A DNA stretch of 57,834 nucleotides from Spirosoma sp. 48-14 (lineage in GTDB: Bacteria; Bacteroidota; Bacteroidia; Cytophagales; Spirosomataceae), in contig NZ_MKUD01000009.1 in assembly GCF_001898575.1 (NCBI RefSeq), positions 264,578 to 322,411 of the forward strand, in the 5' to 3' direction. The notes beneath the pieces were generated by a model. It ran no database searches and was not told the DNA's origin. It saw only the letters and a program-made list of their open reading frames with translations. This document shows, one piece after another, positions 24,799-32,003 of this stretch. Every line of letters starts with the position of its first letter. The stretch's first letter is position 1. Position numbers and translations under genes: made by a program.

Positions 24799-24833
24799 CG
24801 TCTCCGTTTAAGTTAAGAAAAGTGGGCAATCAA

Positions 24834-25436
24834 TTACCTTTTTCGGGCCATTAGCCGAACTACACAGGCTAAGCCATTGTGATACGCTCCTTCGTGGAGG
24901 TCAACGTAGGTTTCTTCAATTTTCAGAATTTCCAATTCACTAAAGTCGTCCAGCAAATCGGCTTGGCTGTACAGCATATCCGGGTCTTTAGGGCCGCCCG
25001 ATCCCCGCCCCAACTGGTCTTTATGAAAAGCTTCCAGCACCAGATAGCCCGATGGTTTTAAAGTTAAAACCAGTTGTTGATGAACCTGCCGTCGTTCAGC
25101 CGACGGGACATGCGCATAAATCAGCCCAACCAGATCGTATGTGTTGGCTGGTGCCGAAAATGCCTGTAGTGTACTAGTTTCGTAGTGAATGGTGGTACAG
25201 GCCTCTGCTGCCAACTGCAAGGCTTTTTCACGAGCTATTATACTCTGATCAAAGGCATCGACGGCCCAGCCCATACGAGCAGCATAAACGGCATTGCGCC
25301 CTTCGCCCTCGGCAGGCAACAAGAGCCGTCCTGGATTCAGAGCATCCAGGCATTCTTTAAAAAACGCATTGGGCTCAACTCCATAGATATAAGCCGGGTC
25401 CTGGTAGCGAGCATTCCAAAACTCCTGGCTATACAT
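24834..25436 (-). CDS. Class I SAM-dependent methyltransferase, TehB/thiopurine-type
   Basis: A 200-residue soluble methyltransferase. MYSQEFWNARYQDPAYIYG is the usual start of the TehB-like group. The SAM-binding region is RLLLPAEGEGRNAVYAARMG, with AVDAFDQS as the acidic loop, then DLVGLIYAHVPS and LKPSGYLVLEAF. Proteins of this kind methylate thiols, tellurite or selenite. In this setting (last gene of an operon with thioredoxin and small membrane proteins) sulfide or thiol methylation is plausible but not shown. It overlaps trxA by 8 bp. Confidence 0.88.
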   Translation of the reverse strand: MYSQEFWNARYQDPAYIYGVEPNAFFKECLDALNPGRLLLPAEGEGRNAVYAARMGWAVDAFDQSIIAREKALQLAAEACTTIHYETSTLQAFSAPANTYDLVGLIYAHVPSAERRQVHQQLVLTLKPSGYLVLEAFHKDQLGRGSGGPKDPDMLYSQADLLDDFSELEILKIEETYVDLHEGAYHNGLACVVRLMARKR

Positions 25437-25752
25437 GATTTGTTTCGAGCTGATTCACTACATACTCCAGTTGCCGGGCTTCGATAACTCCCGATTGCCG
25501 CCAAACAACCTGCCCCTTTCGAAACAGAATCAGCGTTGGTACGCCCTGAATCCGATACGTACTGGCAGCAGCCGGGCTTTGGTCGACGTCGATTTTCAGA
25601 ACCCGAACCCGATCGCCCATGTGTTCGGCAAACTCTTTCAGAATGGGGCCCATCATTTTGCAGGGACCGCACCATTCGGCAGAGAAATCGACCAGTACGG
25701 GCGTGTTGCCCTTGATAATATCATTAAACGTTTCTTTTTTCTGCGTTTCCAT
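25429..25752 (-). CDS. trxA: Thioredoxin
   Basis: A 107-residue thioredoxin with the active site EWCGPCKMMGPIL and the cis-Pro loop IQGVPTLILF. No signal peptide. It overlaps the upstream DUF6132 gene by 29 bp and the downstream methyltransferase gene by 8 bp. In persulfide metabolism thioredoxin reduces protein persulfides and releases H2S, consistent with its place in the island. Confidence 0.95.
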   Translation of the reverse strand: METQKKETFNDIIKGNTPVLVDFSAEWCGPCKMMGPILKEFAEHMGDRVRVLKIDVDQSPAAASTYRIQGVPTLILFRKGQVVWRQSGVIEARQLEYVVNQLETNHV

Positions 25753-25957
25753 AGGTATTCATCAGTTTTTGGCCAAGTTGATGGAGCATATCGCCCAGCA
25801 ATAATCCGGTGACTGCCCCCCAGATGCTCATGGACTGCCAGTGCGACTGAATAGGGCAATGGCCAGTCAAACAGCCAACTTCACGCCAGTACACAAACCC
25901 AGCCACAGCACCCAGCAAGGCCCCTATCCACTGCCATCGGTTAATGTACTTCTTCAT
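25724..25957 (-). CDS. DUF6132-type small membrane protein
   Basis: A 77-residue protein beginning MKKYINRWQWIGALLGAVAG. Two membrane helices flank YWREVGCLTGHCPIQSHW, with a CLTGHCPI motif conserved in this Bacteroidota family. The cysteine pair next to the membrane suggests a thiol role. It overlaps its neighbours on both sides (17 and 29 bp). Confidence 0.8.
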   Translation of the reverse strand: MKKYINRWQWIGALLGAVAGFVYWREVGCLTGHCPIQSHWQSMSIWGAVTGLLLGDMLHQLGQKLMNTYGNAEKRNV

Positions 25958-26189
25958 ACGGTATCTCGTCCAGCGTTTTATCGGCCTTGACATCAGTCGA
26001 ATGCGTTTGTCGGGGCATACCACAACCAGCCGCACTACAGCCTACGTTCAGCAGACTCTGCAGCAGCAGTATACCACCCATAAGCCCCAGTAAAGGCTGA
26101 CGGTCGACAAGGGCACTCCCGATAATCAGGATTCCAGCTACCAACCGGACCAGCCGCATGACATCCCAGTTTTTTAATAAGGTTTCCAT
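25941..26189 (-). CDS. Small Cys-containing membrane protein, DUF2892-like
   Basis: An 82-residue protein with two helices (MRLVRLVAGILIIGSALV, LLGLMGGILLLQSLLN) followed by VGCSAAGCGMP and a charged tail. The pattern resembles the C-terminal membrane module of YgaP-type rhodaneses (DUF2892). The Cys-rich turn parallels that of the DUF6132 protein. It starts 9 bp after the 26199 gene. Confidence 0.75.
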   Translation of the reverse strand: METLLKNWDVMRLVRLVAGILIIGSALVDRQPLLGLMGGILLLQSLLNVGCSAAGCGMPRQTHSTDVKADKTLDEIPYEEVH

Positions 26190-26198
26190 TCGTTCCTC

Positions 26199-26414
26199 TC
26201 AATTAGCGTGCTTTCGGATTCGATTGGTTCGGATGCCAAACGGCAGATACAACGGACAGGTACTAACCAGGCTGGTAGCGATAAATATCCCAGCAACGAC
26301 TAAAGTGATCATTCCCCACGTACCCGTCAGTACATTGGTTGCAAACAGGGCAATCAATACAACGGCAACAATAACCCGAATGATTCGATCAGCGGAACCC
26401 ATGTTCTTTTTCAT
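26199..26414 (-). CDS. DUF2892 (YgaP membrane module-like) protein
   Basis: A 71-residue protein, MKKNMGSADRIIRVIVAVVL, then a second helix WGMITLVVAGIFIATSLVSTCPLYLPFGI. This is the DUF2892 pattern with its conserved Cys-Pro. E. coli YgaP carries this module behind a rhodanese domain. It is first of a five-gene operon (DUF2892, small Cys protein, DUF6132, trxA, methyltransferase), 46 bp from operator D. Confidence 0.88.
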   Translation of the reverse strand: MKKNMGSADRIIRVIVAVVLIALFATNVLTGTWGMITLVVAGIFIATSLVSTCPLYLPFGIRTNRIRKHAN

Positions 26415-26459
26415 AGCCTTCTTTTTTTAGCTAAGTACGGGTTTCTGTACCGCTGCTTC

Positions 26460-26475
26460 CGTGATAAAAATCACA
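26460..26475. promoter_or_regulatory. Operator D between divergent DUF2892-trx operon and exported DsrE gene
   Basis: CGTGATAAAAATCACA has symmetric GTGAT/ATCAC half sites. Rightward TACTTTCG (26497-26504) is one base off TAnnTTTG and exactly 33 bp from the centre, feeding the 26556 gene. Leftward the same distance gives GTACTTAG, a weaker match. One site may serve both directions. Confidence 0.72.
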
Positions 26476-26555
26476 TAACGAACTGATTATGTGCTATACT
26501 TTCGTGAAGTTTACTGGCAAGTCATAGTTATCCATTTTATTACGTCAATACGCTT

Positions 26556-26999
26556 ATGAATTATCTGTCAATTGGCCTGACTGCATTCGTCCTGTTTCTG
26601 GCTCAATCGGTTGTAGCGCAGCCTGATTTCCGGGGTGCCAAAGCTACCAGATCAACCTATCAGGTGGTATATCAGTTGAATACCGACGATGAATCAAAAA
26701 TTAAAGCTACCCTGAAAAACATTCAGAATGCGCTGGACGACGCCCGGCTGAAAGGCAAACTGGAGGTCGAACTCGTCGTACATGGTGGTGGTGTGGTAGC
26801 CCTGAAAAAAGGCAGCCCGTTTGAACAAACCTTACTAGACCTGCAAAAACAGGGCGTTGTGCTGGCTCAGTGTGAGAATACCTTACGGGAACGCAAAATC
26901 AGTAAGGACGAAATGTTACCGTTTATTGGCTACACGCCCAGCGGCAATGGCGAACTGATTATCCGTCAGCAGCAAGGCTGGGCCATTATTCATCCGTGA
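26556..26999 (+). CDS. DsrE-family protein, exported
   Basis: A 147-residue DsrE-like protein with a cleavable signal peptide (LSIGLTAFVLFLAQSVVAQ). The core (YQVVYQLNTDDESKIKATLK, KLEVELVVHGGGVVALKKG, VLAQCENTLRERKISKDEML, ELIIRQQQGWAIIHP) closely follows the cytosolic paralogue, including the Cys of AQCENTL. It probably carries sulfane sulfur in the periplasm. It is expressed rightward from operator D. Confidence 0.88.
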   Translation: MNYLSIGLTAFVLFLAQSVVAQPDFRGAKATRSTYQVVYQLNTDDESKIKATLKNIQNALDDARLKGKLEVELVVHGGGVVALKKGSPFEQTLLDLQKQGVVLAQCENTLRERKISKDEMLPFIGYTPSGNGELIIRQQQGWAIIHP

Positions 27000-27007
27000 T
27001 CCAAATA

Positions 27008-27046
27008 CCTACCTCCAGCCGTAAGCGAATTCGGGCTGGAGGTAGG
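27008..27046. terminator. Hairpin between convergent dsrE and DUF983 genes
   Basis: Perfect 13-bp arms 27008-27020 and 27034-27046 with a 13-nt loop. T tracts are poor, but the position 8 bp from both stops suggests transcript ends. Confidence 0.6.
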
Positions 27047-27054
27047 CATCGACG

Positions 27055-27480
27055 TTATGGCAACATTTTCGAATGAGCTGTTGCCTTCACCGGGTTTGCC
27101 TCTGGTTTGGCTATTTCGGGTCGATAGTTCACAAAAAAATTAATCCAGGTTCGTCGGGCAAGCCGAAAGAAGAAAGGAGTCAGAATAACGAGCGATGGCA
27201 GCAGGACAACCAGATAATAATCCAGATTGATATCCAGTATGGCATAAAAGAGGACAAATGAGCTGATGATAAAAGCTACGTAGTAGGCATAGCTCACATA
27301 CATGGCTCCGGTAAAAAAGCCCGGCTCCGGCGAATACCGCAAGTGACAATGGCTACACTCCTCGTGCATTTTGTCGAACTGTTTCAGGTTATAGGCGCTT
27401 TTGCTCACAAAAAAATCGCCTTCCTGGCAGCGTGGGCATTTATTGAAAAGAATGCTATAAAGTTTGCTTCCCTTTACCAT
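27055..27480 (-). CDS. DUF983 membrane protein with zinc-ribbon-like cysteines
   Basis: A 141-residue protein. The N-terminus has two CxxC-type pairs (NKCPRCQEG and EECSHCHLRY), then the family motif PGFFTGAMYVSYAYYVAFI and two further helices. DUF983 proteins are common in aerobic bacteria and have no firm function. Operator E with a perfect -7 element precedes it, so it belongs to the sulfur regulon. Confidence 0.9.
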   Translation of the reverse strand: MVKGSKLYSILFNKCPRCQEGDFFVSKSAYNLKQFDKMHEECSHCHLRYSPEPGFFTGAMYVSYAYYVAFIISSFVLFYAILDINLDYYLVVLLPSLVILTPFFFRLARRTWINFFVNYRPEIAKPEANPVKATAHSKMLP

Positions 27481-27569
27481 GGCCGTGTCGAGTTTATATG
27501 TCTGATCGGGCCGTTCAGTGGCTGGCGATCAATGACTCCTCAAAAGTAGCCGATCATTTTACCGGAATC

Positions 27570-27585
27570 TGTGATAATTGTTACA
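27570..27585 (-). promoter_or_regulatory. Operator E with perfect -7 element at 27541-27548
   Basis: TGTGATAATTGTTACA, taken here as the series consensus. Leftward TACTTTTG (27541-27548) matches TAnnTTTG at all positions and is centred exactly 33 bp from the operator. It drives the DUF983 gene with a leader of about 55 nt. Confidence 0.82.
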
Positions 27586-27611
27586 CAGGAAGCTGATTCT
27601 GGTAAGTGCAT

Positions 27612-27680
27612 AAATCCTGTACATCCTGTGAATCCTGTCGAAAAAGTTTTTTGACAGGATTCACAGGATGTACAGGATTT
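27612..27680. repeat. Perfect 28-bp inverted repeat built from 9-bp units
   Basis: Arms 27612-27639 and 27653-27680, loop of 13 nt (itself A- and T-rich). Each arm holds three ATCCTGT units at 9-bp steps. It lies just past the stop of cstB copy 2 and can act as its terminator. The ATCCTGT wording is typical of dispersed palindromes. Confidence 0.75.
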
Positions 27681-27695
27681 TATCAAAATGGGCAA

Positions 27696-29114
27696 TCAAT
27701 CTTTTTTCAGGGTGCTTGGGCAAACGTAATCAGTCGTGTTGATGCGCCCACTTTTCTGAATAGCCCCGAAGCCCCCCGCCACATCGATCACGTTATCGTA
27801 CCCGCGCGATTTCAGGATAGAGGCCGCCATCATTGACCGATAGCCCCCTGCACAATGAACATAGAATGGCTCGTTTTTAGGAAACTCGGCCATATGCTCG
27901 CTGATGTAATCGAGTGGAACGTTCTTAGCACCGTCGATATGTTCGGCGGTAAACTCACCAGGCTTCCGAACATCGATAACCGGAATAGGCCCCTGTTCGA
28001 GTCGATCAGCCAGTTCATTGGCCGAAATCGATGCGATCGTATCCACTTCTTTACCACTGGATGCCCAACTGCTAAAGCCACCTTCCAGATACCCTAGTAC
28101 CTGATCGTATCCCACACGAGCCAGCCGGGTCAGGGTTTCCTGTTCGGTACCGGGTTCACACACCAGTAAAAGCTCCTGCCGAACATCGGGAACCAGAGCC
28201 CCTACCCAGGGTGCAAACTGCCCACCCAGTCCAATGTTGATCGAGTTGGGAATAAAACCTTTCGCAAACACCTGCGCCGAACGCACATCGAGTACCACCG
28301 CTCCCGTTTCGTTGGCAGCCGCTTCGAAGGCTTCCGGGCTAAGCGGTTGCGCTCCCCGGTCCAATACGGTATCGATGCTTTCGTAGCCTTGTTTATTCAT
28401 CATCACGTTTTGCGGAAAATATTTCGGGGGGGCCAGTAGCCCATCGGTTACCTCCTTAATAAATTCGTCGCGGGTCATGGTAGCCCGAAGCGCATAGTTG
28501 AATAGTTTCTGATTCCCTAGCGTGTCGGTGGTTTCCTTGCTCATGTTTTTGCCACAGGCCGAACCAGCCCCATGCGCCGGATACACGATCACATCGTTGG
28601 GCAGGGTCATGATTTTGGTACGGAGTGAGTCGAAGAGATAGCCCGCCAGATCGTTCATGGTCAGGTCTGATTTCTGCGCCAGGTCGGGGCGACCGACATC
28701 CCCAATAAACAGTGTATCGCCACTGAACAAGGCCTTTTCGTGGCCCTGCTCATCGACCAGCAGATAACAGGTCGATTCCATCGTATGTCCTGGTGTATGC
28801 AACACTCGAATTTTCACATTTCCCAAGGGCAGCTCTTCTCCATCCTGAGCAATGTAGGCTTTAAAGCCGGTTTTGGCGTTGGGGCCGTAAACGATAGCAG
28901 CGCCGGTTTGTTTGGCCAGATCGAGGTGCCCCGACACGAAGTCGGCGTGGAAATGGGTTTCCAGCACATATTTAATGGTAGCCCCTGCCCGTTCGGCCCG
29001 TTCGATATACGGTTTCACTTCCCGGAGTGGATCAATAATGGCTACTTCGCCCTGGCTTTCAATATAATAAGCCCCTTGCGCGAGGCAACCTGTATAAATC
29101 TGTTCTATGTTCAT
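27696..29114 (-). CDS. cstB: CstB-like persulfide dioxygenase-rhodanese fusion, copy 2
   Basis: A 472-residue paralogue of the 16194 gene, with the same order: MBL dioxygenase (ETHFHADFVSGH, SGDTLFIGDVGRPDL), a Cys-less middle rhodanese (LLVCEPGTEQETL, where Cys is displaced from the usual loop), and a catalytic rhodanese (Cys421 in YVHCAGGYRSM). It ends in CPSTLKKD, with the shared C-terminal Cys. ATG 29114 (MNIEQIYTG) is chosen by alignment. It follows tauE by 40 bp on the same strand, so it is co-transcribed with the exporter; product sulfite or thiosulfate would then be expelled. Confidence 0.92.
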   Translation of the reverse strand: MNIEQIYTGCLAQGAYYIESQGEVAIIDPLREVKPYIERAERAGATIKYVLETHFHADFVSGHLDLAKQTGAAIVYGPNAKTGFKAYIAQDGEELPLGNVKIRVLHTPGHTMESTCYLLVDEQGHEKALFSGDTLFIGDVGRPDLAQKSDLTMNDLAGYLFDSLRTKIMTLPNDVIVYPAHGAGSACGKNMSKETTDTLGNQKLFNYALRATMTRDEFIKEVTDGLLAPPKYFPQNVMMNKQGYESIDTVLDRGAQPLSPEAFEAAANETGAVVLDVRSAQVFAKGFIPNSINIGLGGQFAPWVGALVPDVRQELLLVCEPGTEQETLTRLARVGYDQVLGYLEGGFSSWASSGKEVDTIASISANELADRLEQGPIPVIDVRKPGEFTAEHIDGAKNVPLDYISEHMAEFPKNEPFYVHCAGGYRSMMAASILKSRGYDNVIDVAGGFGAIQKSGRINTTDYVCPSTLKKD

Positions 29115-29154
29115 GGTCATTGGTGATTGACGAATAGAGATTAGATTGAGTCGA

Positions 29155-29958
29155 TTAAAAAAGCAGTTCCTTAGCCATGATATAAACACCCATCATGAGT
29201 ACAAACCAGCCAAAGGCCTTTTTAAGTTTCTCACCCGGCACATACCGCGACAGATAAGACCCCACAAAAATGCCTACTACCGACAGAGCCGTGAATTCGA
29301 GTAAGAACGGCCAGTCGACCTGCATGTTGGACAAATCGCCCAGAAACCCGATTAATGATTTGGCAGCAATGATCAGCAACGAGGTTCCAACCGCCATTTT
29401 CATGGGCAGTCGCGCCAACAACACCAGCGCCGGAATAATCAGAAACCCACCCCCAGCGCCCACAATTCCCGTCAACGTACCTACCAGTGCCCCTTCGAGA
29501 GCAATCAGGGGTAAGTTGAACTGTACGGCGTCCGTTTCAGCACTGGTTTCCTTTTTTTTGTCTCGAATCATCGACACCGAAGCCGCCAGCATAACCAGAG
29601 CAAAAAAAAGCATGATGGCTACATTCCGGCTAAGGGCAAAACTTCCCGTGGTAAATACCGGATCGGGAATGGCTGGAACCAGGTATTTGCGGGTTAAGAA
29701 AACAGCCAGAAAGGAAGGTATGGCAAAAACAAAGGCCGCCCGGTAATTAACCTGCTCTTTTCGCATGTAATTAACCGAACCAACCAGCGATGTAGTGCCA
29801 ACGACAAACAGGGAATAGGCTGTAGACAGAACGGGGTTGATCCCCATCATGTATACCAGAACGGGAAGTGTCAGGATACTCCCTCCTCCTCCAATCAGCC
29901 CGAGGCTGATGCCAATGAAAATGGATGCAGAAAAGCCAATCAGTTGAATAGTGGTCAT
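29155..29958 (-). CDS. tauE: TauE/SafE-family sulfite/sulfur-compound exporter
   Basis: A 267-residue membrane protein with about eight helices in two repeats (SIFIGISLGLIGGGGSILTLPVLVY; GALVGTLTGIVGAGGGFLIIPALVLL). The G-G-G-G motifs in both halves are the family signature. It probably exports sulfite or a related anion made by persulfide oxidation. ATG 29958 (MTTIQLIGFSAS) is preferred, since it lies 22 bp past the -7 element; the longer frame would begin upstream of or at the transcript start. Confidence 0.9.
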   Translation of the reverse strand: MTTIQLIGFSASIFIGISLGLIGGGGSILTLPVLVYMMGINPVLSTAYSLFVVGTTSLVGSVNYMRKEQVNYRAAFVFAIPSFLAVFLTRKYLVPAIPDPVFTTGSFALSRNVAIMLFFALVMLAASVSMIRDKKKETSAETDAVQFNLPLIALEGALVGTLTGIVGAGGGFLIIPALVLLARLPMKMAVGTSLLIIAAKSLIGFLGDLSNMQVDWPFLLEFTALSVVGIFVGSYLSRYVPGEKLKKAFGWFVLMMGVYIMAKELLF

Positions 29959-30005
29959 GCCCGTCAAACTTTTAGGCAAAGCAACCACATGGTCAGAAGG
30001 CTTTC

Positions 30006-30021
30006 CGTGATAATTGTTACA
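30006..30021 (-). promoter_or_regulatory. Operator F upstream of tauE-cstB2, with -7 element at 29977-29984
   Basis: CGTGATAATTGTTACA, identical to operator C. Leftward TTGCTTTG (29977-29984) is one base off TAnnTTTG, centred exactly 33 bp away. It lies 31 bp past the stop of the regulator gene. Confidence 0.8.
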
Positions 30022-30051
30022 TAGTCCGTTTAAATGGGAGACGAACGATGT

Positions 30052-30693
30052 TCAAGCGCCCACCATCTCAATTTTCCCCCGTTGCAACTTTAGTTTATTC
30101 ATTTTTTCGAGTTGTTTGAGCAACCGCGAAATTACTTCGCGAGAGGTCGCTAACTCATTCGCAATTTCTTCGTGCGTGATCGTCAATTCACGGCATTGAC
30201 AGCTCTGCATTTTTTTCTGAAGATAGGTCAGTAGCCGCTCGTCCAGTTTATGAAACGTAACCTCGTCGATAGTGGTAAGCAGGTTATCGAATCGTTTCTG
30301 GTAGGTTTGAAAAACAAATTGCTTCCAGGTTGAATAGCGACATAGCCACTCGTCTACTTTATCGACAGGTATGGCAATCAGTTCGGTTTCCTCCTCGGCT
30401 ACAGCCGTAATTTCACTGCGTCGGCTACCCAGGCAGCAGGTAAGCGACATAGCACAGGCATCCAGACCGCCCAGATAATAGAGCAACGCTTCGCGGCCTT
30501 CCTGATCGGGGCGCATAATTTTAACCGAACCCCGAATAATTATTGGAACAGACCGGATGTATTCGCCCGGACGGATCAGATACTCTCCTGCCGGAACAAT
30601 TTTCTGCTGGCCAACTTTAGCCAGCTCATCAAGCAAAGCATATTCAAACTGCCCTTTAAATGTTTCCTGCAAATAATTGAGGCTTATGTTCAT
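30052..30693 (-). CDS. Crp/Fnr-family transcription regulator of the sulfur island
   Basis: A 213-residue protein. Residues 1-140 are a cyclic-nucleotide-binding-like fold (EYLIRPGEYIRSVPIIIRG, ALLYYLGGLDACAMSL). Residues 150-213 are a winged helix with recognition helix TSREVISRLLKQLE. Arg185, Glu186 and Arg190 match the R-E-x3-R of E. coli CRP that reads TGTGA. The cAMP-binding signature is absent. There are six cysteines: Cys80, Cys86 and Cys87 in DACAMSLTCCLG, Cys118, and Cys165/167 in SCQCRE. No FNR-type N-terminal iron-sulfur cysteines are present. It presumably activates the eight operator-bearing promoters, sensing persulfide or redox through Cys. Confidence 0.92.
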   Translation of the reverse strand: MNISLNYLQETFKGQFEYALLDELAKVGQQKIVPAGEYLIRPGEYIRSVPIIIRGSVKIMRPDQEGREALLYYLGGLDACAMSLTCCLGSRRSEITAVAEEETELIAIPVDKVDEWLCRYSTWKQFVFQTYQKRFDNLLTTIDEVTFHKLDERLLTYLQKKMQSCQCRELTITHEEIANELATSREVISRLLKQLEKMNKLKLQRGKIEMVGA

Positions 30694-31044
30694 AGCGACA
30701 CACGGGTTTAAAAGCTACCGCTATCGTTAACCGAAACTCTATACAGCAAGTTGCATCCCTGCTAAAAAGACCTACTCCTTTCAGGCTGAACCCCTCAATG
30801 CCCGATGAAACAGGTCTGCTATCGGCCAGAACCGTAAACGGAGAATATAATAAGCCCGTTGCTTAATCAGGTTTCGATCGAGTAGTATACTTAGTCCCCT
30901 GTAGGCACTATTGTCCATTCAACACGCCTGTCGGGGTATTATTAAGCCCCTATTTTTCTTTTCACTCTCGCTTTAATAGTTACTAATGGCATAAATCTTG
31001 TTTATGATTTATAAGATTTTATAGAGCTGAAGAAAACTGCTTTC
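30694..31044. other. Intergenic region between divergent regulator and HSPPPE gene
   Basis: No coding frame or strong hairpin is evident in these 350 bp. The operator of the sulfur series is absent, so the regulator gene itself does not look autoregulated by that site. Confidence 0.5.
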
Positions 31045-31584
31045 GTGAAAAAAGTCATCTCCATCGGTCTTGTCACCTTACTGGGTTGTTACACACTTGC
31101 GTATATGCTGGTGGCGGTGACCAGTTGGTGGCAGGCAGAAAACGATTTGTCGAAGCGGCTTTTGGTCTATCGATCTGTAGATAGCCTGGTAGAATTCCAG
31201 ATTTCTCTAGCGAATAACCTTGAACTCAACGACATCACCCGCACGACTTCCGACGGCTTCACCTATAACGGACACTATTATTCGGTGGTGAGTGTCGAAC
31301 TTCATGGCGATCAGCTCTCCATAGTAGGTCTCGAATTGAAAAGCCATTCGTTATGGCAAGATGATTTACTTTCCTTCTTGAACGAGCATATCCATGAGGC
31401 CAGCCAACCGCAACAAAAGGCAAATCAATTCCTAAAACTCCTACTAAAAGAATACTCGCCTGCCCAACAGGCCGTTTTTAGCTTTATTCCTCCTCATTGG
31501 CACGAAGCCATTCGGATACCCAACAGACCATGTCTGCTGCTTGCTCGTGCCTTACCCGTACATTCCCCTCCTCCAGAAGTCTGA
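31045..31584 (+). CDS. Membrane-anchored hypothetical protein of the HSPPPE family, copy 1
   Basis: A 179-residue protein, unrecognised. One N-terminal helix (VISIGLVTLLGCYTLAYMLVAV) is followed by a presumably periplasmic domain with LLVYRSVDSLVEFQISL, DGFTYNGHYYSVVSVEL, SLWQDDLLSFLNEH and LKLLLKEYSP. The extreme C-terminus is PVHSPPPEV. Two paralogues (35967, 40027) share all these segments. A Cys in the membrane helix is conserved. Next gene on this strand is a PAP2/vanadium-haloperoxidase-like enzyme 420 bp on. Function unknown. Confidence 0.8.
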   Translation: MKKVISIGLVTLLGCYTLAYMLVAVTSWWQAENDLSKRLLVYRSVDSLVEFQISLANNLELNDITRTTSDGFTYNGHYYSVVSVELHGDQLSIVGLELKSHSLWQDDLLSFLNEHIHEASQPQQKANQFLKLLLKEYSPAQQAVFSFIPPHWHEAIRIPNRPCLLLARALPVHSPPPEV

Positions 31585-31657
31585 GCGAACAGGATTACTA
31601 GCGGTAGATAGAATTGCCAGAGACGGCCTAGAAAATTAGCCATGTCTTGAGGCATAT

Positions 31658-31837
31658 CTATCTACAAAACCTGTCGCCATTGGCTTTACCAGACTGGCGC
31701 TCTACGCTATTATTCATTTGTCGTTTACCTAGCCATTTCACAACCTGTAGCAAGTACAGTTGTAATTTATTCTGGACGCCCTCTGCGATGTCCTGATAAA
31801 TTATTGACGCTTCTTCAGGGTATGAACGGTTGTGCAT
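31658..31837 (-). CDS. Possible small hypothetical protein
   Basis: A 59-codon frame beginning MHNRSYPEEASIIYQDI, in the 420-bp gap between copy 1 of the HSPPPE family and the first haloperoxidase gene. The frame stays open about 20 codons upstream of the Met without another ATG. The peptide (EGVQNKLQLYLLQVVKWLGKR) looks helical. It may be a real small protein or a fragment; no family recognised. Confidence 0.3.
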   Translation of the reverse strand: MHNRSYPEEASIIYQDIAEGVQNKLQLYLLQVVKWLGKRQMNNSVERQSGKANGDRFCR

Positions 31838-32003
31838 AAACCAGATTTCGACCTGACGCGACAGCGACTTTCGGATAGCTGGCTTATGGCTCAGCTCACG
31901 CTATTCACTATATCGATTCGGGCCATACTTAGCCCTATTTCGCTACGTACCTACCTGTGTAGTAGCATCCTCATTTCCCTTTCATGCTAGATTCCAGAAA
32001 GCT

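Noticed and set aside
27612..27680. Possible CRISPR-like array from 9-bp tandem units
   Set aside because: Units are too short, no spacers, and the whole is an inverted repeat.
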